Positions 54,466 to 63,156 of a stretch of 64,000 nucleotides of DNA are shown here, in pieces (the stretch's first letter is position 1; the number at the start of each line of letters is the position of its first letter). The DNA is from Burkholderiales bacterium (GTDB lineage Bacteria > Pseudomonadota > Gammaproteobacteria > Burkholderiales > Burkholderiaceae_E): positions 1 to 64,000 of the forward strand of contig JAIYCW010000034.1 in the NCBI GenBank assembly GCA_027487815.1, written 5' to 3'. A program made the translations under genes and the position numbers. The notes beneath the pieces are model-generated. The model saw nothing but the letters and a program-made list of their open reading frames with translations. It was not told where the DNA came from and ran no database searches.

Positions 54466-56393
54466 TCAGATCGAAATCCAATGCGGCTATGGGTGCCGTC
54501 GCAGTAAGGCTTGGTTGCTGAACCCCCACATCGACACAGCATCGCCTGCCCGACCCGCTCAACCGTGCGCCCGGTGCCACTGCAAATTTCCAGCGCACCA
54601 CTCACCATCAAGGGCCCGTTGGTTTGAGGCTTGATCGCCAACACACCATTACGAACGCTTAATGGATCACTCGGCCGTGTCGCAGGCTCACCGCTTGCAG
54701 AAAATCCGATCGTGGCATGCGCCCCGTCACAAAATGGCTTGTTGGCCGAAGCACCGCATCGACACAAGGTTGCGCGGTATCCAATCGACTCACCGTCCAA
54801 TTCAATCGGAGCACGCACTGCATACGGCCCGTTTTCCCGTACATTCAGCATATTGACCGGCGGAGCCAACTCAGCTTCGACCGGCTCGCCATTGGCGGCT
54901 ACGCGGCGATATTGAATCGCACCGGAAGGGCAGTTCTCAGCTACGGCGATCAGGGCCTCAGATGGCATGGCATCGGGATAAATCCACTTGCCTGGCGTAT
55001 TCGCCAGAAACACTTTGGGGGCTTGCAACACACAGAATCGCGCGTGAATGCAGCGCTTGGCCTCGAAATGAATCGCCACTTCAGAGCCCACCTCAACCTC
55101 GATGCTGCGCTCAATCTGCGGGGCAAATTCCGAATGCACACCGAGTTTGTCGGCGATCCGGCCAAGCTGAGCCGCAAGCATCTGTGCACCCGAGCCCATG
55201 GATGGGAGCGCTTCCTCACAAGCCTTGGCTATCTCCACCAAGCGCTCGCCAAATAAGCGCAATGAAGCACTGCCAATCGGAAGCACCGAAAGATCACGCA
55301 AGGTGGCAAAGCTCATCCCGGCCATGACCCCCGGGAGCCCGGTATTGGCAGGCAAGGTGGTGGCGTACTCAGCCACCGGCACCATGGCATACATGCCGTC
55401 GATCGCACCGTCCAACAGAAGCTTTTTATTGCTTGGATTGGTTTCTGCAAATCCTTGAGCAAGCATGCGCAGCATGGCGCCATACACCGCGTTCGCCAGA
55501 TCGACCGCCTGACCTGCTGAGGCACCCTCGATGAACACCTTTCGCTCCGGCGTGGGGGGTCTGCGCATCACCGGATTTCGTGCGACTGGACGACCCGGCA
55601 CCACACCCGGATGGTCATTCTCAAATTGGTCCCAGGCGTCACGAATACTGATCAAGCGCCGATAGTGCCCCTGGCTACTGTCTTGCGGCGCACCCTCGCC
55701 CTGCAGCACAATCGTTTCGAAAGCCGCCATGGCGCTGGCGAGATCCGTCACCGCTTGCAGACCAGGCAACTGAATCAGATCATGGCCCACTTGCAGGCCA
55801 GGATCGCCACAAAACAAGGTGCGTTCACCAAGCGCTTTTGAAAGCTGCCGCACACCATCCTGCAAGCTGCGATAAAAGTGGCCAACGGTTGCAAAGTCCT
55901 GCGCGCTGGGCATCAGACGTTGAATGGGCATGATGCGTTGATACTGTCCGCGCAAGGCTGCAAAACTAGCCCCATCCGGATCATCATTGCCCTCGGGGCG
56001 TTCCAGATAGATGAAGTGTTGGAGCGTATCGCGATCAAAGCCGGCCAGTTCCACCACTATTCCTGCAGGATGCAAGCCCGGCGGAACCGGAAAATTCGGA
56101 CGCGAAAAGTGCGGTGCACCACCCACCGCCAATGTGAGGTTCGTGACCAGGGCCAAATGGGTCATTTCCTCAATCGCCACCCCGATCAGCACCCGCTTCC
56201 AACCTGCAAGGATAGCGCTTTGCTCAGCAGTCAAACCATCGGCTTCAGTCTTGATACTGAAAGCCGCATAGAGGTAGCAACACATGAGATTGTGCTCAAT
56301 CTCTGCAGCCTCATTCAGCTGATAAATCAGGGCCTCTCGCGAGGGGATGTGGAGTGCGGTTTCCGCTGCACTTGCGGCTTGAAGTTGCGTCAT
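54459..56393 (-). CDS. Ferritin-like (VioB-type) / Fer4_19 / double CDGSH multidomain iron protein
   Basis: A 644-residue soluble protein with three recognisable parts. Residues ~15-330 are a ferritin-like four-helix domain of the VioB/iminophenylpyruvate-dimer-synthase class, with metal-ligand candidates Glu31, Glu33, His34, Glu75, Glu76 and His79. Residues ~450-515 form a single-cluster 4Fe-4S-like domain (Fer4_19: CIHARFCVL ... AENCPSGAIQY). Two CDGSH [2Fe-2S] motifs follow, with ligands Cys544, Cys546, Cys555, His559 and Cys620, Cys622, Cys631, His635. Likely an iron/redox sensing or oxidative-repair protein; no substrate is claimed. The start is uncertain: no ribosome-binding site is clear, and a GTG at 56435 is possible. 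Confidence 0.85.
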   Translation of the reverse strand: MTQLQAASAAETALHIPSREALIYQLNEAAEIEHNLMCCYLYAAFSIKTEADGLTAEQSAILAGWKRVLIGVAIEEMTHLALVTNLTLAVGGAPHFSRPNFPVPPGLHPAGIVVELAGFDRDTLQHFIYLERPEGNDDPDGASFAALRGQYQRIMPIQRLMPSAQDFATVGHFYRSLQDGVRQLSKALGERTLFCGDPGLQVGHDLIQLPGLQAVTDLASAMAAFETIVLQGEGAPQDSSQGHYRRLISIRDAWDQFENDHPGVVPGRPVARNPVMRRPPTPERKVFIEGASAGQAVDLANAVYGAMLRMLAQGFAETNPSNKKLLLDGAIDGMYAMVPVAEYATTLPANTGLPGVMAGMSFATLRDLSVLPIGSASLRLFGERLVEIAKACEEALPSMGSGAQMLAAQLGRIADKLGVHSEFAPQIERSIEVEVGSEVAIHFEAKRCIHARFCVLQAPKVFLANTPGKWIYPDAMPSEALIAVAENCPSGAIQYRRVAANGEPVEAELAPPVNMLNVRENGPYAVRAPIELDGESIGYRATLCRCGASANKPFCDGAHATIGFSASGEPATRPSDPLSVRNGVLAIKPQTNGPLMVSGALEICSGTGRTVERVGQAMLCRCGGSATKPYCDGTHSRIGFRSDQ

Positions 56394-56473
56394 CAGCACA
56401 GCATAAATCAATCCGCGACAACGCCTGATCAACACGCTGTCTTTCTGATCTGCTGGGCCCTACCCACCACCGA

Positions 56474-57118
56474 TCATCGGCATAACACCGCCCCCAAATC
56501 ACCGTGCCACAATGCAAGTGCAGCCGCCGCAGCGCAAATCAGGCCTGCCAGGCGCAGCAAAGGCCTTTGCCACTGCCCTTGCCCCGGCTGACCGAGCATC
56601 CGCACTGCTGTCCAAAGCCAGGGCGACGATCCCACAACAAACGCAGCCATGGTGCTGGCACCGGCGAGCGCCGAGCCTGAAAGTGCCGCCAAAGCCACTG
56701 CGCCATAAAACAGGCCGCATGGCAGGAGCGGCAAGCTCGCACCCATCACCACCGCGCCTGCTTTCAAACCCTTTATTGGGATACGAACTACTGCCGCGCC
56801 CGAGGTTCCAAGGCCGCTTGCCCAGGTGCTTCCTGTAAACGCCAGATACAAACCATGCACCATCACCAATCCGAGCGCGAGGTGCATCAGAGGTTTGAGC
56901 GCCGAGACCGCAAGCGTGAGTTGCGCTGCCAATTCAAAAAAACCACCCGCGACAGCCCCGACCAGGATGTAGGCCACCGCGCGGGCAGCCAGCATCAGAT
57001 TGCGCTCGCTAGCCAGGCCTGCGGCAACACAAATCGAGCCGCACATTGAAGCGCAATGCACACCACCAGCCAGCCCCATCAACAAAGCGCCGCCTAACCA
57101 GCTCCAGGTCAGCCACAT
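56474..57118 (-). CDS. TauE/SafE-UreH_2-like membrane protein (COG2836)
   Basis: A 214-residue inner-membrane protein of about six helices. The characteristic pair of cysteine-containing motifs is present: GGVHCASMCGSIC near the N-terminus and LPLLPCGLFYGAVALA in the second half, the arrangement of DsbD-like transporters linked to cytochrome oxidase maturation or copper handling. It lies ten bases after hemN and near the cco genes, so a role in cbb3 assembly is likely (inference). I chose the ATG at 57118 because it gives a clean first helix. Confidence 0.85.
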   Translation of the reverse strand: MWLTWSWLGGALLMGLAGGVHCASMCGSICVAAGLASERNLMLAARAVAYILVGAVAGGFFELAAQLTLAVSALKPLMHLALGLVMVHGLYLAFTGSTWASGLGTSGAAVVRIPIKGLKAGAVVMGASLPLLPCGLFYGAVALAALSGSALAGASTMAAFVVGSSPWLWTAVRMLGQPGQGQWQRPLLRLAGLICAAAAALALWHGDLGAVLCR

Positions 57119-57128
57119 GCGGGTTGCC

Positions 57129-58505
57129 CTACAGCACCCGCGAGTAGCGGGTACGCTCCTGATCAGCTTGCAAGTAGCGATCAAACGCCATGGCAATCAG
57201 GCGCACGAAAAACCATCCCGCTTCCGTGACCTTGATCCGGCGGGCATCAATTTGAATCCAGCCCAGATCTTCATAGCTGCGCAACTGCTGCAGTTCGCGC
57301 GCAAACACCGATTGGAAATTCACCAGAAACGCGGTTTCAATCGACTCGAATTCCACCACCCCCTGGCACATCAGCGCCATGATGACCGCGCGCCGCAACA
57401 CATCGTCGCGCTGCAGCGCAAAGCCACGCACTGTAGGCAGTTCCTGATGATTCAGGCTGTCTTCATACTCTTCGATGGTTTTTGCATTTTGTGCATACAC
57501 CTGCCCTACCTTGCTAATGGCCGATACCCCAAGCCCTATCAGATCGGAGTCAGCCTGAGTGCTGTAGCCCTGAAAATTGCGGTGCAAACTGCCATGCTTT
57601 TTGGCGATCGCCAGAGCATCATTAGGCAGCGCAAAGTGATCCATCGCGATGTATTCATAACCCGCCTCCTGAAGACCCGTCACTGTGGCCGCCAGCATGG
57701 CCAGTTTGGTACTCGCACCTGGCAGATCCGCCTCATGAATCCGGCGCTGCGCCTTGAAACGATGTGGCAGATGTGCGTAGCTGTAAAGCGCGATCCGGTC
57801 CGGGCGCAGGCGCGAAATCGTTTGAATCGTGCGCTTGAAACTTTCCACGGTCTGCTTGGGCAGGCCATAAATCAAATCCACATTGATGGATTCAAAACCA
57901 ATCGCACGAGCTGCCGCCACCAATTCGAAAATTTCTGATTCAGACTGAATTCGGTGCACTGCGCGCTGCACCTCGGGCGCCAGATCCTGCACGCCAAAAC
58001 TCAGCCTGTTGAGCCCGCGCTGAAACAAGAACTGCAGGCGTTCCACGGTTACCGTGCGCGGGTCCACTTCAACTGTAAATTCACCCCCCGGAACAGGCTC
58101 GACATGCCGGGTTACGATCTGCCACAGGCGATCAAATTCATCATTGGTCAGAAAGGTCGGTGTGCCGCCACCGAAATGTATTTGTGTAGTGCGGGGCCGT
58201 TGCCCAAGCGCCGCGCCCACAAGATTGGCTTCGCGTTCCAACGCATCAAGATAGGCATGGGCCCGGGAATGGTGCTTTGTGATGATCTTGTTGCAAGCGC
58301 AGTAATAACACAGCGATTCACAAAACGGGATATGGACATATACCGATACCGGCAAAGCCATATGCCCCGCCTGACGCTGCTGCAAGGCCAGTCGAAAGTC
58401 CTCCGGACCAAACGCCTCATAAAAGCGATCTGCAGTGGGATAGGAGGTGTAACGTGGCCCGGCTATATCAAACCGCTCAAGGGTTTGGGTGGGTAAAGTA
58501 ATCAC
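57129..58505 (-). CDS. hemN: Oxygen-independent coproporphyrinogen III oxidase
   Basis: HemN (458 residues) is a radical-SAM enzyme that decarboxylates coproporphyrinogen III without oxygen. The [4Fe-4S] motif is Cys62, Cys66 and Cys69 with a following Cys71 (FCESLCYYCAC), with IHFGGGTPTFL and SFGVQDLAPEVQRAVHR downstream. Start is a GTG at 58505 with GGAG seven bases upstream. The gene is divergent from fnr; an FNR-like box at 58563-58576 lies between them, as expected for a gene needed under low oxygen. Confidence 0.97.
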   Translation of the reverse strand: MITLPTQTLERFDIAGPRYTSYPTADRFYEAFGPEDFRLALQQRQAGHMALPVSVYVHIPFCESLCYYCACNKIITKHHSRAHAYLDALEREANLVGAALGQRPRTTQIHFGGGTPTFLTNDEFDRLWQIVTRHVEPVPGGEFTVEVDPRTVTVERLQFLFQRGLNRLSFGVQDLAPEVQRAVHRIQSESEIFELVAAARAIGFESINVDLIYGLPKQTVESFKRTIQTISRLRPDRIALYSYAHLPHRFKAQRRIHEADLPGASTKLAMLAATVTGLQEAGYEYIAMDHFALPNDALAIAKKHGSLHRNFQGYSTQADSDLIGLGVSAISKVGQVYAQNAKTIEEYEDSLNHQELPTVRGFALQRDDVLRRAVIMALMCQGVVEFESIETAFLVNFQSVFARELQQLRSYEDLGWIQIDARRIKVTEAGWFFVRLIAMAFDRYLQADQERTRYSRVL

Positions 58506-58562
58506 AAGAGGGCTCCGTAAGATGGCTTGGAGATACTTTCCACCTTTTTTTCGCCTTTGGCC

Positions 58563-58576
58563 TTGATCTGGGTCAA
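58563..58576. promoter_or_regulatory. Candidate FNR/Anr box between hemN and fnr
   Basis: TTGAT-CTGG-GTCAA matches the FNR consensus TTGAT-N4-ATCAA in nine of ten fixed positions. It is 58 bases before the hemN start and 86 before the fnr start, a position suited to activating hemN and possibly autoregulating fnr. Confidence 0.6.
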
Positions 58577-58661
58577 TCCCGGCCGTAAGGTTGGCAACGC
58601 CAGCAGGCCCAACTGGCGCCAAGCTCGGTATCATCAAGTTGTCACACTCAATCGAGGCATC

Positions 58662-59378
58662 ATGGATCCATCCCTTATCAAGGTCGCCTGCGTCAATTGC
58701 AGCTTGCGCGAACTGTGCCTGCCGGTAGGCCTGCAGGAAGGCGAACTTGAGAAGCTGTCCGAGATGGTCAAATCGCGCAGACGCCTGAAACGAGGTGAGG
58801 GGCTGTTTTCCAATGGCGACACATTTGCAGCGCTTTACGCCGTGCGCTTTGGAATGTTCAAAACCCGTGTCAATACCGCAGACGGGCGTGACCAGGTAAC
58901 GGGCTTCCAGATGGCGGGCGAGATCCTGGGCCTGGATGGCATTGGCACCGATCACCACACCTGTGATGCTGTCGCCCTTGAAGATAGCGAGGTGTGCGTC
59001 ATTCCATTTGATCAGGTTGCCGATCTCTCGCGCACCTTCCCTGTGATGCAGCTGCATTTTCACAAAATGATGAGCCGCGAAATTGTGCGTGATCATGGGG
59101 TGATGTTGTTGCTGGGTAGCATGCGCGCCGAGGAACGCCTGGCCGCTTTCCTGCTTAACATTTCCCAACGCCTGCGGGCACGAGGGTTTTCATCCTCCGA
59201 GCTGGTGTTGCGCATGACACGCGAGGAAATCGGCAGTTACCTTGGGCTGAAACTCGAAACAGTCAGCCGCACCTTTTCCAAGTTTCAGGACGAAGGCATT
59301 TTGAGCGTGCAGCAGCGCTTGGTGCAAATTCTTGATCCACAAGCCCTGCAGCATCTGGTCAATCCAGAGCAGTGCTAA
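58662..59378 (+). CDS. fnr: Fumarate/nitrate reduction regulator FNR (Anr-type)
   Basis: An oxygen-sensing Crp/FNR activator of 238 residues. The four cluster ligands are present: Cys10, Cys13, Cys19 in the N-terminus (VACVNCSLRELC) and Cys101 in HHTCDA. The C-terminal helix-turn-helix reads TREEIGSYLGLKLETVSRTFSKFQ with the specificity residues ETVSR. Start at the ATG 58662 with GAGG upstream; a longer frame exists but lacks homology. It ends four bases into the convergent small membrane gene. It probably controls hemN and the cbb3 genes. Confidence 0.97.
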   Translation: MDPSLIKVACVNCSLRELCLPVGLQEGELEKLSEMVKSRRRLKRGEGLFSNGDTFAALYAVRFGMFKTRVNTADGRDQVTGFQMAGEILGLDGIGTDHHTCDAVALEDSEVCVIPFDQVADLSRTFPVMQLHFHKMMSREIVRDHGVMLLLGSMRAEERLAAFLLNISQRLRARGFSSSELVLRMTREEIGSYLGLKLETVSRTFSKFQDEGILSVQQRLVQILDPQALQHLVNPEQC

Positions 59379-59707
59379 TCAGTGGGCAAGCTCTGGTGAT
59401 GCCCGGAAAGCCCATTGGCGTTACTCAGTAAAAGAGTGAGGGTGTTGCTAAGCATGAATGCAGCCCACAGGCCGATGAAGCTCAGGGAATAAACCGTAGT
59501 CCGACTCCAGCTGATAGCGCCTGCCCTTTCCTGCAAGAGCTCAACCAACAAGCCAGGGTCAAGCAGCGCAAACAACACCAACTCAATCATGCAGGCCATG
59601 AGAAATGCTGGCCACACCACCAGCATCCATGCGCTGAAGCGGATCTCCGGCTCGGGTGGGTCAGCTTGATCAGTCTCGCTCATGGCCGGGCTTAGCTTGG
59701 CAATCAC
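59375..59707 (-). CDS. Small two-helix membrane protein of unknown function, cco cluster
   Basis: A 110-residue protein with an acidic N-terminus (MSETDQADPPEPEIRFSAWM) and two hydrophobic helices (~28-52 and ~71-92). I recognise no family. A GTG at 59707 overlaps the ccoH stop (GTGA), supporting coupling; an ATG at 59683 (MSETDQ) is the alternative start. Location in the ccoG-ccoH block suggests a cbb3 assembly accessory. Confidence 0.6.
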   Translation of the reverse strand: MIAKLSPAMSETDQADPPEPEIRFSAWMLVVWPAFLMACMIELVLFALLDPGLLVELLQERAGAISWSRTTVYSLSFIGLWAAFMLSNTLTLLLSNANGLSGHHQSLPTD

Positions 59708-59985
59708 GGCTTGCGCGCGGCAGCATTGGTGGCGCTGTGATTGCGCGCTTGCACGGCCGGCAATGCGGCTGCATCAGGATTTGATGCTTTCACCATGACC
59801 GAAGGATCGGCTCCGGCAATCGCTATCCAGGCAGTCACGATAGCGGCCACCACCACAATCAATGGGCCGCTGGCCAGGGCCCAGACAATCGGGTCGCGCC
59901 AGGCAGCCCGGCTCGGGCTGGTCTTGGCGGACGACGCGGGGTCTGCTGAACCAGGAACAGAATGGTTTGATGGGGCTACTTTCAT
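59704..59985 (-). CDS. ccoH: Short CcoH/FixH-like protein
   Basis: A 93-residue protein with one membrane helix (DPIVWALASGPLIVVVAAIVTAWIAIA) preceded by a cytoplasmic tail and followed by ADPSVMVKASN, the pattern of FixH/CcoH start regions; the periplasmic FixH domain is truncated, as in many betaproteobacteria. CcoH is needed for cbb3 assembly and stability. GGAG is six bases before the ATG; it follows ccoG by 40 bases. Confidence 0.75.
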   Translation of the reverse strand: MKVAPSNHSVPGSADPASSAKTSPSRAAWRDPIVWALASGPLIVVVAAIVTAWIAIAGADPSVMVKASNPDAAALPAVQARNHSATNAAARKP

Positions 59986-60025
59986 TGGGCTCTCCTGTTA
60001 ACTTTGGATTGATGCGGCAAGGCCT

Positions 60026-61417
60026 TCATCGCGGTACCAAAAACTTGGTCGGTTCAACCAACTCGGCGTCTTGCGAGCGAAACACCAGGTCAACCGGGTT
60101 GGACCCCTTGGGTAACCCGCCTGCCCGGACCTGCAGACTGACAGGCACCCAAACACTTTGGGTTGCCGGGATATCAACCACAGGTTGACTCGACAAGGTT
60201 ACCGGCGCGCTCGAGCGCGCAGCGATGATGACGCGCTGCGGCCTTTCGGTAGTGTTCATCAGTTGAACCCGGTAGACGTTTTCAATAACGCCATCGTTCA
60301 GCTCCCGGGCCAGCACACCACGATCACGAATCACATCCGCGCGAATCGGTGGGCGCATCATCAGCCCGGCTACCAAGCCGGTGCCAATCACGCTTAATAA
60401 CACACCATAAATGATCACGCGCGGGCGATACAAATGCTCAAACACCTTGTCCCATGCCCAGCGCTGCTCAAGCGCGGTTTGGGTGGTATAGCGCACCAGA
60501 CCTCGCGGATAGCCGAGCTTGTCCATCACTGAATCGCAGGCATCAATACAAGCCGCGCATCCAATACACTCGTATTGCAAGCCCTTGCGAATATCAATGC
60601 CGGTTGGACACACCTGGACGCACAAGGTGCAGTCCACACAATGCCCTAGACCAAGCGATTTTGGATCTGCGCCGCGGCTGCGCGAACCTCGGGGCTCACC
60701 GCGCTTTTCGTCATAACTGACAATCAAGCTGTGTTCATCAAACATCGCAGATTGGAATCTGGCGTAAGGGCACATGTACTTGCAAACCTGCTCACGCATA
60801 AAGCCTGCGTTGCCGTAAGTGGCCAAACCATAAAACCCAACCCAGAACAAAGCCCATCCCTCAACGCTGCCCTGGACGAACTGCGGCACCAGCTCACGAA
60901 TGGGGATGAAATAGCCCACAAAGCTCAGACCTGTCCACATCGCAAGCGTGATCCATAGCGCCTGCTTGATCGCCTTGCGGCCCAGCTTGTTGGCAGACCA
61001 GGGGGCTGCATCAAGCTTGATGCGGCGTTGCCGGTCGCCTTCAACCAAATGTTCGATCCACAGGAATAGTTTGCTATACACGGTTTGCGGACAGGCATAA
61101 CCACACCACACCCGACCAGCTACCGCAGTCACTGCAAACAAACTCAAGGCGCAAAGAATCAGCAACACGGCCAGGAATACGAAGTCCTGCGGATAGAGCA
61201 TGAGCCCGAATACATAGAAGCGCCGGGTTTCCAAATCAAAAAGCACCGCTTGCCGCCCATGCATGTTGAGCCACGGCAATCCATAAAACACCAGCTGGGT
61301 CAGAATCACCATGGCCCAACGCAAATTCGCGAATACGCCGTCGGTCGCGCGCGGATATACCTTGCGCGTCTTGACGTAGAGCCAGATCGGCTTAACCTCG
61401 GCGGTTTTGGTGGTCAT
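60026..61417 (-). CDS. ccoG: Cytochrome c oxidase accessory protein CcoG (FixG/RdxA)
   Basis: A 463-residue polyferredoxin of the inner membrane that takes part in copper delivery to cbb3 oxidase (CcoG relatives reduce Cu(II)). About five helices with the cysteine motif RVWCGYACPQTVYSK and MCPYARFQS; two [4Fe-4S] ferredoxin motifs follow (CVDCTLCVQVCP, CIGCAACIDACD) and a C-terminal periplasmic Ig-like domain. It starts 37 bases after ccoP on the same strand. Confidence 0.96.
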   Translation of the reverse strand: MTTKTAEVKPIWLYVKTRKVYPRATDGVFANLRWAMVILTQLVFYGLPWLNMHGRQAVLFDLETRRFYVFGLMLYPQDFVFLAVLLILCALSLFAVTAVAGRVWCGYACPQTVYSKLFLWIEHLVEGDRQRRIKLDAAPWSANKLGRKAIKQALWITLAMWTGLSFVGYFIPIRELVPQFVQGSVEGWALFWVGFYGLATYGNAGFMREQVCKYMCPYARFQSAMFDEHSLIVSYDEKRGEPRGSRSRGADPKSLGLGHCVDCTLCVQVCPTGIDIRKGLQYECIGCAACIDACDSVMDKLGYPRGLVRYTTQTALEQRWAWDKVFEHLYRPRVIIYGVLLSVIGTGLVAGLMMRPPIRADVIRDRGVLARELNDGVIENVYRVQLMNTTERPQRVIIAARSSAPVTLSSQPVVDIPATQSVWVPVSLQVRAGGLPKGSNPVDLVFRSQDAELVEPTKFLVPR

Positions 61418-61454
61418 GCCGGAGCTTTCGCCAAAGAAGTCGATGGGCTATGCA

Positions 61455-62351
61455 TTACTGACTCAGGCTCAGCACATAACCCGCCAGCACCCGAACCTGC
61501 GCCTCAGTAAGCTTGTCAGCCTGGGCGGGCATCACATTGTTACGGCCATTAATGACGATGTTTGCAATCGCCTGTTCGCCCCAGCCATGCAGCCAGATCT
61601 TGTCGCTCAGATTGGGAGCACCAAGTGCTTGATTGCCCTCACCCTTGGCGCCATGGCATGCCGCGCAAGCGGCAAACTTGGGCTGACCCAATGCAGCCTT
61701 GACAGGATCATGCGGGCTGCCGGACAGGCTCAATACATAATTCGCAAGATTGGCGATATCCGTTGAGCTGCCCACAGCAGCGCCAAGCGCGGGCATCATG
61801 CCCTGGCGCCCTTGCTTAATGGTTTCGATGATCTTCTCAGGCGATCCGCCATGCAGCCAATCTTTATCCGCAAGATTGGGAAAGCCCTTGGACCCCCGAC
61901 CATCCGAACCATGGCACTGCGAACACTGGTTCAAGAACAATCGTTGTCCGGTAGCCAAAGCCTTCGGATCGCGGGCGAGCTCAGGCACGCTCAGCTTGTC
62001 AAAGCTTGCATAAAGCGGCGCGACTTGCTCGGTAAGCTTGCGGCTTTCCTGCGCATGTTGCCCGCTGCTGCTCCAGCCCAACTGCCCGGGTGCAGCGCCG
62101 AGCCCCGGATACAGCACCAGATAGCCCGCTGAAAACACTACGGTGATCAGAAACAGTCCAACCCACCACAAGGGCAAGGGATTGTTCATCTCCTTGAGAT
62201 CCTCATCCCACACATGGCCGGTAGAGCCATCGCTGCTGGTTGAGGGTTTGGTACGCCCGCTGATAATCAACAACACCACACAGGCCACCATGCCAGCGAC
62301 GGTGACCAACGCAATCGCCTGCCCCCAGAATCCACTTATGAAATCACTCAT
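61455..62351 (-). CDS. ccoP: cbb3-type cytochrome c oxidase subunit III (CcoP)
   Basis: A 298-residue dihaem c-type cytochrome, the electron-entry subunit of cbb3 oxidase. Two N-terminal membrane helices (~9-32 and ~60-82) anchor two haem sites: CSQCH at residues 143-147 and CAACH at 229-233, each with a downstream axial methionine (GMMPALG; NNVMPAQ). The ATG overlaps the ccoQ stop (ATGA). Confidence 0.97.
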   Translation of the reverse strand: MSDFISGFWGQAIALVTVAGMVACVVLLIISGRTKPSTSSDGSTGHVWDEDLKEMNNPLPLWWVGLFLITVVFSAGYLVLYPGLGAAPGQLGWSSSGQHAQESRKLTEQVAPLYASFDKLSVPELARDPKALATGQRLFLNQCSQCHGSDGRGSKGFPNLADKDWLHGGSPEKIIETIKQGRQGMMPALGAAVGSSTDIANLANYVLSLSGSPHDPVKAALGQPKFAACAACHGAKGEGNQALGAPNLSDKIWLHGWGEQAIANIVINGRNNVMPAQADKLTEAQVRVLAGYVLSLSQ

Positions 62352-62503
62352 GATTTGTTCTCTCCTGAATCATCAAGCAAGGGCAAGTACCCGGCTGCTT
62401 GAAACCCCGCGCGATTGCGCGCCGAATACACCCACACGACGAGGGCCAGAAAAAGCACCAGCCCTGCAATCGTCACCACAATTCTCAGCACATTGATGTC
62501 CAT
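62348..62503 (-). CDS. ccoQ: cbb3-type cytochrome oxidase subunit CcoQ
   Basis: A 51-residue single-helix protein (MDINVLRIVVTIAGLVLFLA, then VVWVYSARNRAGF) between ccoO and ccoP, matching CcoQ in size, charge and position. GGAGGG lies six bases before the ATG. CcoQ stabilises the oxidase. The stop overlaps ccoP by four bases. Confidence 0.92.
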   Translation of the reverse strand: MDINVLRIVVTIAGLVLFLALVVWVYSARNRAGFQAAGYLPLLDDSGENKS

Positions 62504-62518
62504 GAATCCCTCCTTTGC

Positions 62519-63154
62519 TTATTGCATGGTCTTGCGAGCCAGACCCAGGCCCTGCAAATACGCGATCACTGCCTGCATCTCGGTTTTACCCTGCACAGCA
62601 GCCACGGCTTCAGCCAGCTCGGCATCGGTGTAAGGAGCACCAAGTGTGCGCAGCGCAGACATGCGTTTGACTATCGTGGTGTGATCCACTTGCGCCGCAG
62701 CCAACCAGGGATAAGCGGGCATGTTGGACTCGGGCACCACATCGCGCGGATTGGTCAGATGAATCTCATGCCACTCATCGCTATAGCGGCCGCCCACCCG
62801 ATGCAGATCAGGCCCGGTGCGTTTGCTGCCCCATTGAAACGGCCGGTCATATACAAACTCACCTGCCACTGAATACGGGCCATAGCGCAGGGTCTCCGCA
62901 CGCAAGGGCCGAATCATCTGCGAATGGCAGTTGTAGCACCCTTCGCGCACATACACATCGCGGCCTGCGATCTGCAGTGCTGTGTAGGGCTTGAGCCCCT
63001 CTACGGGTTCGGTAGTGGAGCGCTGAAAAAACAGGGGCACGATTTCAACCAACCCACCGATTGCAACAACCAGCACGATCAGGATGATCATCAACCAGTT
63101 GTTGGTCTCAATCGTCTGGTGCGAAAACCCCTTGGCTTGCGTAGTGTCACTCAT
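62519..63154 (-). CDS. ccoO: cbb3-type cytochrome c oxidase subunit II (CcoO)
   Basis: A 211-residue monohaem cytochrome c with one N-terminal membrane helix (~20-43) and haem motif CYNCH at residues 73-77, followed by [15 protein letters not shown], typical of CcoO, and the axial methionine in [10 protein letters not shown]. It starts two bases after ccoN. Confidence 0.97.
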   Translation of the reverse strand: MSDTTQAKGFSHQTIETNNWLMIILIVLVVAIGGLVEIVPLFFQRSTTEPVEGLKPYTALQIAGRDVYVREGCYNCHSQMIRPLRAETLRYGPYSVAGEFVYDRPFQWGSKRTGPDLHRVGGRYSDEWHEIHLTNPRDVVPESNMPAYPWLAAAQVDHTTIVKRMSALRTLGAPYTDAELAEAVAAVQGKTEMQAVIAYLQGLGLARKTMQ

Positions 63155-63156
63155 GT

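Noticed and set aside
57129-59168. A 679-codon open frame for HemN
   Set aside because: The upstream 221 codons run antisense through fnr and have no homology; GTG 58505 with GGAG gives the standard HemN start.
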